From: Porphyra umbilicalis
Taxonomy: Eukaryota > Rhodophyta > Bangiophyceae > Bangiales > Bangiaceae
Reading direction: 5' to 3'
Assembly: GCA_002049455.2 (NCBI GenBank)
Contig: KV918856.1
Span: 124,001-188,000, forward strand
Length of the DNA stretch: 64,000 bases
The position numbers and the translations under genes were made by a program. Shown piece by piece: positions 55,331-64,000 of this stretch (positions are counted from its first letter, which is position 1; each line of letters begins with the position of its first letter). The notes under the pieces are model-generated. The model had not been told where the DNA came from. It made no database searches and saw only the letters and a program-made list of their open reading frames with translations.

Positions 55331-56648
55331 ATGCGGTGCAGCGAGGAGGAAAGCCTCCAGCGGCTTGGCGCAAAGAATGTTGACCCACCTCATTCTCTTT
55401 GCCCACGGCATCGGCAACGTCCGCACCCTCGCGTCACCGCAGCCGCTAGCGCGGCGGCGGCAACCCCCCCCCCCCCCTCGCAGCCCCGCGGCGGACGCGC
55501 CTTCCCCGCGGGCACGCCGCTCGCCAAACCGCCGCGGCGAGCCGGCGGGCGGCGAAACCCCCGACGCCCGTCGCGGCGGCGGCCGCCAGGGGCCGGCGCC
55601 CCGCAGAAAGCGGCCGAAAAGCGGCCCGCCCGCCGCTGGGACGGGGGGGGGGGAGGCCACACCCGCCCCCTTTTTGCGGGTCGGCCCCCGTGGGGGGGGG
55701 GAATGTGCGCTTGCCTTGTATGCGACGGGGAGGCGCATCGACGCGCAAGGGGGCGGTCACGACAGGGTCGCCATCCCCGCCGCCGCCGCCGCGGCCGCCG
55801 CGCCAAGCCGTCTCGGCGGCAGCGGCCGGCGGCGGCTCGTGGCACCCCCCCCCCCCCCCCCGAAGTGCGATAAAATTACTGTATGCGGCCGTTGCGCAGG
55901 CCCACCCCCCGCCCGCCCACCCCGCCACCCCCAACCGCGCCGCCGTCGCGTCGGCCGCCACAGGCGAAAAATCCACGCCCATCCGTGCACGCCGCCCTCT
56001 GCCTAACTCGCCCTCCTCCAAAAAGACGCGTCAGCTTCGTCCTTATTGTTGCAGTCCTTGCCGTCATGGCGTTCCTCCTCCGCTGCGACGGCGGCGGTAG
56101 CGGCGGCGGTAGGGGTGCCTTCCCGCCGCCGCCTCCATCCTCTGCTTTTGCGATGGCGCCTTCACCGGCGCCGACGCGGGCGGCGGTGCCCACGGCGGCG
56201 TCGACGCGGCGGAGACCCCGGTGAGCCGCATCTGGTCGGCGTCCGCCGCTACCGTGGCGTGGTTGGCGCGGATGCCGCTGCTACGCTCGGCGGCCGCCTT
56301 ATCCGCCGAAGCGGGGTGGTCCACGTACACGTCGGCGTGGGGATCCGACGGCAACGCGAGCGGAGAGGAGGTGTACGTCGTCGCAGCGCTGGTTGTGACG
56401 TTTACGCCTGACAGCGAAACGGGTGACCGGCGCCCCCGGCGGGGCCCCAAGAGCTCTCTTGGCGGCACGATCACGGGCGCGGGCGGTGGCGGCGGCGGCG
56501 GCCGGCTGACGTCGTGGCGGCGGTGCGGAGAGCAGACAACATGTTGACAAGCGGAAGGAACGAAAGCAATAGAGCAAGGAGAAAAGGAAAGAGACCAGTT
56601 GGAAAGCGAGAAGAAGGAATCAAACCGACAAGAATGGCCGCCGCATAC
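55331..56648. other. GC-rich spacer after the DIRS-like element
   Basis: Poly-C and poly-G runs at 55459-55472, 55640-55650 and 55847-55861. A minus-strand frame at 56064-56474 (VSLSGVNVTTSAATTYTSSPLALPS...) reads somewhat like a protein and may belong to the gene cluster at 56649-58013, but no motif supports it. Confidence 0.3.
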
Positions 56649-57188
56649 TCAAGGCCAGACGTCGACAGCAGCCCTACGCAAATTGTCCTCCGATACGTGC
56701 TCAAGGGCGGACAGCTCGCGACGCACCACGTCGGGCTCGCCAGCGTCAGCGCAACAGCTCGCAAAGCGCCATACCTGGCGCACCGCCTCAATAAGGGACA
56801 CGCTTGACTGAAACGTCTCCGCCCTCGCATCCACCATCACGAGCTCCAATCCCCACGATTGGTCGACCCCCACACCAGACACACCAAGAGGCAGGTCGTG
56901 ACTGCCGTGATACGCCAGCGCTTCCCGTCTATTGAGGAGGCGGGAAAGCACTGTGTCAGTCAAACAGCCCAGAAGACGGCAGGCCTCGGTCCTCGTCATA
57001 TCAGGCGAGGGGGTCCAGAACGCAGGCGGCGTACGCCACTGTCCGCGTCCCTCTCCAAACTCAGACACTCTTCTTCCTGTTGCGGATGCACGTAACGCCG
57101 CCCCCCCCCCCGTACCACTCCCCCATTCCGACGGGTCCTCTGGGACCGCAAGTTCCACTAGCCCGGTGCAAATGGGCGAAGAACCCAT
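56649..57188 (-). CDS. Unidentified ORF following the 2OG-oxygenase-like gene
   Basis: About 179 residues from ATG 57188, ten bases after the stop of the preceding minus-strand gene and in another frame. The C-terminal 120 residues look like a folded helical protein (TEACRLLGCLTDTVLSRLLNRREAL, SVSLIEAVRQVWRFASCCADAG). No family is recognised. In a eukaryote this spacing suggests one transcript, either with an intron that would join the two frames or with this part as 3' UTR. Confidence 0.35.
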   Translation of the reverse strand: MGSSPICTGLVELAVPEDPSEWGSGTGGGAALRASATGRRVSEFGEGRGQWRTPPAFWTPSPDMTRTEACRLLGCLTDTVLSRLLNRREALAYHGSHDLPLGVSGVGVDQSWGLELVMVDARAETFQSSVSLIEAVRQVWRFASCCADAGEPDVVRRELSALEHVSEDNLRRAAVDVWP

Positions 57189-57197
57189 CACCTTCCC

Positions 57198-58013
57198 CTA
57201 ATAAATGTGGAAGCGGACGTGACGGACGTCGTACGCCACCCCGGCGTGCACCATATCTTGTCTCAAGACAAAGATGTCCCTGACCCCAAAATCCTCCGTG
57301 GTGACATTCAAACCGCCTTCCGGAAGCACCAAGCAATGGTGGCGGTGCATGAGGCGGTGCGAGCCAGCCGCCACTTCCAGACGGGAGTCCGGCTGCACAA
57401 TAATTAGCGCCCCCGCGTTTGGGGCGCTCCTGCTCTCACGCCACGCGCTGCATGCGTCGGTATGTAGAGCTTGATGCGGCAGGGGAAGCACGAAGAGGAT
57501 GTGCGTCAGCTTCTCCGCTGTGTAGGCCTTCCCCGTCACAGCCGATAAGAGGTCCACCAGCGCGCGCACACAACTGCGTAGCACATCTATTGCCGCCACG
57601 TCCACCGCCGTAAAGCATGGCGGCCGCGCGCCGTCGTCTGCAAGCGCATACGTTTTGAGGTGCCGCGCGGGAGCCGCGGATTGATTCTGGCTAACCCGAA
57701 TGCGGGCATCCTCCTCCTCTACCGTCGCCGCGTTGAAGATGACGGGGAGGGCCGGATGTGACGCGGGCACGCGGCTAGCCGCTCCCGAGAGTGCAGAAGC
57801 CAGCGCTGGCGACAGACAAGCTCCCAACGTCATTCCGCCTGGCCCGCCGTAGCCAAGGGCAGCAGCAACCTGCTCGCAAGTGGCGGCGATGTTGAATCCC
57901 AGCTCGTCCGGCCCCCATGACGCCGTCGAAACCACCTCGGGAAATTCGAGTCCCTCCTCATGCGCCCGTCGGGCGGCGGCCCTCTGGGCTTTTGACCGCC
58001 GTCGCTGCGGCAT
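57198..58013 (-). CDS. 2OG-Fe(II) oxygenase-like protein (double-stranded beta-helix)
   Basis: 271 residues from ATG 58013 (MPQRRRSKAQRAAARRAHEEG) to TAG. A basic N-terminus, possibly nuclear, precedes a C-terminal jelly-roll fold. The putative iron ligands are His and Asp in LHTDACSAW and the distal His in MVHAGVAYD, with the co-substrate Arg in HVRFHIY at the very end. Between them GALIIVQPDSRLEVAAGSH fits the family. Related small oxygenases with an HAGxAY...RxHxY ending are common in algae and oomycetes and are often carried by transposons; the substrate is unknown. It is unrelated in detail to the oxygenase at 25982-27156. TATATAT at 58291-58297 could be its TATA box. Upstream codons in frame include a TTG but no better ATG. 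Confidence 0.6.
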   Translation of the reverse strand: MPQRRRSKAQRAAARRAHEEGLEFPEVVSTASWGPDELGFNIAATCEQVAAALGYGGPGGMTLGACLSPALASALSGAASRVPASHPALPVIFNAATVEEEDARIRVSQNQSAAPARHLKTYALADDGARPPCFTAVDVAAIDVLRSCVRALVDLLSAVTGKAYTAEKLTHILFVLPLPHQALHTDACSAWRESRSAPNAGALIIVQPDSRLEVAAGSHRLMHRHHCLVLPEGGLNVTTEDFGVRDIFVLRQDMVHAGVAYDVRHVRFHIY

Positions 58014-58710
58014 CGGCAGGGAGAACAAATCCAGGGGTGGCGTCGGGGTAGATGAGGCCAGTTCGGTGGGGATTGGGTCGGAGTAGGTGGAGACCGGTCG
58101 TGGGGGATCCCGTGGGGGTGCAGTGGTGACAGAGTCGACGCTGTCGACACAGTCTCGCCCTCGTTGCCTGTCGGCGTGACAACGTCGGAAACAGCCGATG
58201 AGGTTCCCCTGAAATCCTTAAAACCGAACGGAAATAGAACCAAGCTGTGACATCTGTCTCGGCGGCGGAACGGAAACCAGTCAAGAGCACTATATATGGC
58301 GGCTACAGTACAGTTTTGATTGCGTTGACCGCCGTCGAGTCCCAGCTGGCGACAGCCTGTGTCGGCTCCACGCACAGCGGCCTCCGTTGCTCGGTCCCTC
58401 TGCCCCTCCCGCCTTCTGCCCCCACCGTGCTCTTTTGCACCACCATGGGGTCCCCTGGCCCTGTCTTTGGTGCGTGTACCTTTCCTCACCTCCCCCTCCG
58501 CTAGCACGCCCTCGGCAGGTACCGCGCCTGAGTACGGGTACACAAAAGACGCTTCTTAGCGTCGCCCTGGCTCCACGCCGATGCGCCTCGCGCCTCTCGG
58601 TGCGCGCTGGACACTGTGCCCTGTGCACTACGCTGTGCCTGACGAGTTTGTGCGGTGGAAGCGGGACGGACAAGAAGTCACTTCGCCTAACCGCCCCAGC
58701 CGCGCAACCA

Positions 58711-58990
58711 CCTCCCACCATTTACCGCTTCTCCCGCCCAACAACGTCCCCCGCCCAACAAGTTTCCCACCAACGCCTGCCTCCTATCAACCTCGTCCGC
58801 CGTAGAGCATTCCTCGGTCGCCGCCTAACACCTTTCCCGCCGGCGCCTACCTCCTATAAACCTCAATCGCCGTCGAGTGTTCCTCAGTCGCCGCCTTACG
58901 CGTTTACTTCCGGCGCCGTCCTCCTATCAACATCGCTCGCCCTCGAGCGTATCTCGGTCGCCACCTAACGCTTGTTGCCGCCAAGAGCCG
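58711..58990 (+). repeat. 70-bp tandem repeat
   Basis: CTCCTATCAA or CTCCTATAAA begins units at 58781, 58851 and 58921. Each continues CCTC..TCGCC and a block like TTCCTCGGTCGCCGCCTAAC. A degenerate unit precedes them. As 70 is not a multiple of three, it is not a coding repeat. Confidence 0.75.
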
Positions 58991-60109
58991 CTATGCTCCG
59001 CTCGCCTCTCGTCACCGAACTCCTCTCGCCGCCCCACTCTTCTTTTAGCCATTGTCTCCCGCCGCCAATCGTCTCCCGGCACCCGACGCCTCGCCCCGTC
59101 AAGCTCTTGTAATTTGGCGCCACCTAACGCCTGTTCCTCCACCACACCGCTCGCTGTCCAACGCGTCTCGCTGAAAATGGCTTCTGGCGCCCCACCGCCA
59201 CTCGCTGCTCAACGTCCGCCTTGCTCAAGTAATCCGCTCTCCCAGATACTCCCCGCTCCCAAGTGCTCCGCGCGCCAGACCACTACCTTGTTTCAACCGC
59301 TTCCCTCGTTCGACCACATCGCCCGAGGAGACACTGCCCGTGCCCATTACTTCGCCCCACTCACCTTATCTCGAAGCCCACTGCTTCTCCGCGCCCTGGC
59401 CGCGCAAGTCTTAGCGCTGCCGCGGGAGTGGCTTAACTAAATGTGTGCCGCTGCCACACGCCTCCCGCCTATGAACACCTCTCCCACTGGAAAGACTCTT
59501 GCCTCCAAAATGCCTGTCGCCGTCAGAGGCATGTCGCTGCCCGAAGCGTGCAGCTGCGCGACTCGTCTCGGCGTCATACCCCTCGCCGACCGGCCACTCT
59601 CTCTACCCATCCACAGCGTCTGCGCAACCGCTCCTTTCGCCGCTCCACTCCCGCTGCAGAGCTGCTGTACACACCCGCACACTGACCCTTCCCAATCACT
59701 CGTCTCCGCCAACCCATCCATCCGCTGAATAACTCGCCCGGGTCAACAACTTTCTCTGCCCAATATCTCTCACTGCCCAATGGCTCTTATGACCCGACGC
59801 CTCTCACCGCGCGAGGCCACAAGAAGCCAAACCACTCTGCGCGCCCAGCCACTCTCATAGACCAGCCGCCCGCACCATCCTCCGACAGGCTACACTCAGC
59901 GCCGCTCACCGCCCCATGCCACCCGCCACCCTACGCCTCTCACAAACCAAAGCCACCCCTGGTCCAGACCGTCTCGACGTAAAGCACCTCTCGACCAAAC
60001 CAGCGTATTGTCGCTCAACGCTTGCAGCTACCAAAAAAGACTCGAAGCAAATAGCAGCTCACTCGCTGGCTACCGACCTAACTCAGGCACGCATTAGGCC
60101 CAAGAACTC

Positions 60110-60300
60110 CCCGCACCAAACCGACCACTGCCTCCGCCCACCGACTCCCTCCACCCACCCACTCCCTCCGCCCACCCACTCCCTTCACCCACCCATTCCC
60201 TCCGCCCAACCTCTCCACACGCCCAACCACTCCCCCCGCCCAACCACTCCCCCTGGCCAACTATTCCCCGTGTCCCACCACTTCCGACGTCCCACCACTG
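60110..60300 (+). repeat. 15-16-bp minisatellite (CGCCCAACCACTCCC type)
   Basis: About twelve degenerate units of CGCCCA(A/C)CCACTCCC follow one another. The same word appears more sparsely over 58680-60430. Confidence 0.75.
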
Positions 60301-60852
60301 CCGCCCGAGCACTCTACGTGACCAGAATCCCCCTGCTCAACAACTCCCAGTGCCCAAGCTCCGCCGCAGGCCCGACCGCTCGCGGCGCTCACCCACTTGC
60401 GTCGGCCAACCTTTCCCCTCCGCCAACCACTGTTAAGACACTTGGCACTGGCTGTCGTGGGCCGGCGGCGTGTGCGCACCTGGACGGTACGTGGAGAGGC
60501 CGCCTCCATTGTACCTGCAGGTTGCGCCTCAGACTAACCCCTTCGTGCGTCCATTGTCGAGAACGTGCATATTTGGGCTGCCCGTCGCGTCTTAGCGATG
60601 TGGGAGGGGACTTTGGAGAAAGATGAGCTAGTAGAGGCGGGCGTGCCGCGTCTGCGCGTGTGCAAGGACGTTCTGCGGGCTGAGTGGGACAACCTGGGTA
60701 GAACGGCGCTGCCGCTGACCGGCGCGGTCGTAAATAGACCGGTGTTGGGCACACAACGGACATCGGCGTCGTGCGACTCTACTGCTTCTACGCTGTTTTC
60801 CTGTACGCCTGTATCGTCTTGCTGAATTCATCTCCTTCACCGTTTTCTCGGT

Positions 60853-63800
60853 ATGGACGGCGATCCCATAGATGTCGAGTCGTAGAGTGAGCGCTCTCCA
60901 TCTGCATCTTCAGCCACTGATCTCAGGCCCGTGCGGGCGCGCAACGTCTTTCAAAGCCCGTCACGGAAGGCCCAGCGCCGCCCGACGACATCGTGGCAGC
61001 CAGGCATGGGGCACGGCTCTTCGTCCAGCTCGTCTGCAGCTGCCACTGCTAAGCCGCGCGCCTCGTCGGGCGTCTCCTTGGCTGCCGCCGGCTCAGCGGT
61101 GGCTGCCGCCGTTGGCTGGGACAAGGGAAATCTCCTTTCGGCGAGCTCGTTGGCGGCCGGCGGCTTGTCGGCGGCTGCCGACGTGGGGAGCCGTGGGAGC
61201 TCGCGCCCGTCGACTGGCCTGTCGGCGACTGTCACAGGGCACGGACTTGCGTCGATTCCCGGCTCGTTGGCGGGCGACGGCTGGTCGGCGGCTGCCAACT
61301 TAGGGAGCGGCGGGAGAATCCGCCCGTCGACCGGCCTATAGGCGATTGCTGACGGGCGGGGACTTGCGTCGATCCCCGGCTCGTTGGCGGGCGACGGCTT
61401 GTCGGCGGCTGCCAACTTAGGGAGCGGCGGGAGAATCCGCCCGTCGACCGGCCTGTCGGCGGCTGCTGCCAGGCAGGGACTTGCGTCGCTTACTGGCTCG
61501 TTGGCGGGCGGCGGCTTGTCGTCGGCTGCTAACGTGGGAGCCGGCGGGAGCAGCCGCCTGTTTGTAGACGCGTTGGAAGTAGGCAGCTCTGCTGCTGCTG
61601 CCGTCTCGGCGGAGGGGGGGAGCAATCGCCCGTCGGCCAGCACGTTGGCGGCCGGTTGCGCGCTGTCTGATGGTAGGGTGGGCCTAGCGGCAGCCGTGGA
61701 AGCACCTTACCTCCAGTCGGTCGAAGGCAGAGGCGGCAGCCCATCTCCAGTTTTGGGGACAGTCTCCGGTCGAGGGCCGCGAAGCAAGGCTGTCGTGAAG
61801 CTGCGCGCCAACACGACCACGCCCGCCAATGTTCTGCGCCTGCTGGAAAGGTGGGACGCGATGCCTGCTCGGGAGCGGGAGCGGGTCTGGCGGCGAGTTG
61901 GGAAACGGCGACGTACGCACCGGGCACGCTTCCCGGATGGGACCTGGAGTGCTCTGGTCGGCCACCAAAGCCCCTTCAAGGGCCGTCATCGTCATAAAGG
62001 TACTTCTACAGACAAGTGCGGCGACAGCTCACGCGGCCGCGAGGTTGTCGGCATCGCCGGTGATGGAGGTGGTGGAGGCGCCGCCGACGGCGGCGCCGGT
62101 CGGGCCGACCCAGATGGCGTTGCCGCTGGAGGCGGTCGCGGTCAAGGCGGTGATGGTGTCCGGGGAGGTGGCACCTTTGCTGCAGGTGATGCTCTTTGTG
62201 GCGATGGTGGACCGTGTGATGATGGCCATGTGGCCGGCGGAGGCGCCGATGGTAGAGCTTGTGGTGCCGCCGACCATAGTTGCGGCCGTAGCGGCGTTGG
62301 CTGCGGCGTCGGCTCCGCCGACGGTGTCGCCGGTGGTGCCGATGAATATAGCGCAGCGGGTGTTCGTGTTGACGCCGGCGGCGCTGGCAGCGCTTTTCCG
62401 GGTCGTACGGATCGTCGTGTCATTTATCGAGTTAGTGACCATGCCGCTGGAGAACAATTTTTGCGCTGGTGGGGGCAGCTGCGATGATGCCAACGGTGGC
62501 GGCTGTTGAGATGTTAGCGCCGGTGTTGGCGCTGGCAGCGGAGGTAGTGGCCTCTCCTGTCGTCTTCATTGCCGTGGATGCGGTGGCGGCTGGGCCAGGT
62601 GTGACGGCCGTGCCTCTGAGAGCGCAGGCTCCGTCGTTCAATGTGCCCGCAGTCCGCTGCCGGTACGAAGGGCGCAGTTACCGACGCGATTACCTGCACA
62701 GACGACTGCGCACAGCTTGGCGGTCACGTGCGGGGAGCTGTCCGAGTGGCAAAGTGTGCCATAACCGACCCTGCTGCCTGACTCCGCGCTGTCGGCACCA
62801 GTGCTCAGGCCGAGGCCTTGGCATGCACGAGTGCTCGAGCGATGACCAGCGCCGCATCCGTGGCCGACGCGGAACGTCGGGCCGCTGACGCCGCGCGAGA
62901 TGTACACGATGTTGATGTCGACGTCGCTGGACCCTCGGCGGCCGATGTCGACCGGTGATGGTCTCGCGGCAACAAAGGTGCCGATCATCTCATTGTCGGA
63001 CCGGAAGGCATCTATGTCGGCATGACCTGCGGCCCGTGCGCCTCGCCACGAGCAGGTGTAGCGAAGAGAGATGACGAGCATCTTGGCAAGAGAAGGACCG
63101 GTGCCAGTGTGCCGTTTGACCAAATGTACCGCTCAGAGCCGGACGTGTTCACGAACATGATCGTATTCATCTACGACGGGGTCTATCGCGAGGTTCCTAC
63201 AAGGGCGGTAAATTCTGCTGTCGAGGACCTGTTTTATTCGGTTTTCAGCGCGAGAGGCCGCGTGAAAAACTCCGTACGGCCGGCCATGAGCGCTCGTTGC
63301 AAGGTAGGGCGGGCGGATTACCGGTTGCAGCTCTTTCTTCAGGGTTTGCACGAGTTTCTCCTGAAGCACGCAGATCTCCTCGTCCCGCGTGGAGCTTCGT
63401 TCCGCCCACACTCGGCTGGAGCAGGGTGGGGAAGGGCTGTCGCTAAGACGCGGCGGGAACAAGACAAGCTACTTGCCAAGTACCCAGGGCGGCACGCGTT
63501 GCTCATCGCGATAAGCTCTCACTGGGCTCAAGGGGAAGAGGCGTCGGCCGAGTGCAATTGTCGCACAAGGCAGCGAACGCTGGTTGCAGATGTTACGGCC
63601 TTCATTCGAAGGCACATGCGTCCGCCTCATCCCATCGGCAAGATGCGCACGCAGGCGGAGAGGGCACTGGCGGCAAGGGTGGAGAAGGTGGAGGCCAACG
63701 GCGGATTCACCGCCCTGCCTCTCGCCAAGTTGGAAGAGATGTGCAGGACAGTGGGTGAACTGTCACAGCTTCCCCGGTGTCACACAGAGCGCCGGAAACG

Positions 63801-63909
63801 ACGCTTGAGATATGCTGCAGCAGTCGCGGCGTTGCATAATGGGCGTCGTGAGCGGGCGGCGGCCAAGCAGGCGGTCTGTGGAGACGACGACGCCGCGGAC
63901 TCGGACTGA
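60853..63909 (+). pseudogene. Unidentified spliced gene with two in-frame TAG codons
   Basis: From ATG 60853 (MDGDPIDVES), after a pyrimidine-rich leader, one frame runs to 61999, broken only by TAG 60883 and TAG 61339. It encodes a Ser/Ala/Gly-rich region with four 39-residue repeats, then a basic helical part (VLRLLERWDAMPARERERVWRRVGKR). Donor AAAG|GTACTT and acceptor AGCAG|GT (intron 62000-63055) join it in phase to 63056-63909. That exon adds a probable folded domain (EPDVFTNMIVFIYDGVYREV...AVEDLFYSVFSARG, LQLFLQGLHEFLLKHADLLV), a basic region and an acidic tail. The total would be 667 codons. Without splicing, ATG 63022 could start the second part alone. No family is recognised. The two TAG codons suggest decay or readthrough. 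Confidence 0.5.
61128..61595 (+). repeat. 117-bp coding tandem repeat
   Basis: ACTTGCGTCG marks units at 61245, 61362 and 61479, a period of 117 bp or 39 codons. A more diverged unit precedes 61245. The encoded unit resembles GSLAGDGLSAAANLGSGG followed by RIRPSTGLSA. The second unit carries CTATAG where the others have CTGTCG, which creates the TAG. Confidence 0.85.
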
Positions 63910-64000
63910 GTTCCTGTTCAGTTGTCACCGTGTCGGTTGCGGTGGCACCGTCCCTAAGCTCCCGCCGCTGTAGTGTTACAGCGGCCCCATCCACAGCATG
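63910..64000. other. 3' flank of the last gene
   Basis: Only 91 bases; T/G-rich after the stop, a probable 3' UTR. Nothing else is seen. Confidence 0.4.

Larger units (their letters stand above)
58014..60852. other. Spacer filled by minisatellite-like repeats
   Basis: No gene supported. Beyond the probable promoter of the minus-strand oxygenase gene, 58680-60430 is C-rich on the plus strand and made of degenerate CGCC(C/T)AAC...CTCC words. It includes a 70-bp tandem repeat and a 15-16-bp repeat, both listed separately. The final 60 bases before 60853 are pyrimidine-rich, as expected for a 5' UTR. Confidence 0.45.

Noticed and set aside
52800-63909. Reassignment of TAG to an amino acid
   Set aside because: TAG ends the protease and the 2OG-oxygenase-like gene exactly where their folds should end, so it acts as a normal stop.
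1-64000. CRISPR arrays, bacterial operons, Shine-Dalgarno sites or rho-independent terminators
   Set aside because: No spaced direct repeats of CRISPR type; introns, repeat classes and gene spacing are eukaryotic.

Overview
The window looks like nuclear DNA of a GC-rich eukaryote, most likely an alga. A bangiophycean red alga of the Porphyra/Pyropia type would fit, but that is inference and no marker gene proves it. The supporting signs are very high GC in genes and spacers, long G and C homopolymers, few short GT-AG introns (the three most convincing donors begin GTAC), no operons, and a high load of transposons and simple repeats. Several genes change frame exactly at a homopolymer, so some apparent breaks may be sequencing or assembly length errors.

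Left third (1-25981). The 3' end of one gene (3-311), a PIF/Harbinger transposase on the minus strand (3786-5408), a bZIP transcription factor (11459-12432, broken at a 17-G run) and a secreted trypsin-fold protease with one intron (16709-17944, minus). The long spacers between them carry foldback and MITE-like elements (6142-6405, 7242-7394, 13538-13812), a tRNA-like element (1998-2075) and short palindromes (23427-23451, 24150-24229).

Centre (25982-44266). A 2-oxoglutarate/Fe(II) oxygenase gene (minus) has its 5' end against a roughly 10.1-kb DNA transposon (27340-37441). Imperfect inverted terminal repeats bound that element. It carries two divergent genes: a Plavaka-like DDE transposase with an N-terminal C2H2 finger (28242-32106, minus) and a 793-residue coiled-coil protein of unknown function (34037-36724, plus). 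To its right is a 1750-residue secreted multidomain protein (38976-44228) with four malectin domains, a Thr/Pro repeat stalk, IPT/TIG domains and a sorbosone-dehydrogenase-like propeller.

Right third (44267-64000). Small inverted-repeat elements, a possible tail-anchored zinc-ribbon protein, a HIG1-like membrane protein, a decayed DIRS-like tyrosine-recombinase retrotransposon (51150-55330: gag-like, RT-RNase H, tyrosine recombinase), a second and unrelated 2OG-oxygenase-like gene (57198-58013), a minisatellite field (about 58700-60430), and a spliced, partly broken gene of unknown function (60853-63909).

The window is therefore single-copy genes dispersed among at least three classes of transposon. 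The best candidate for something undescribed is the two-gene 27340-37441 element. The chimeric malectin/propeller protein and the intron-containing 60853-63909 gene come next.
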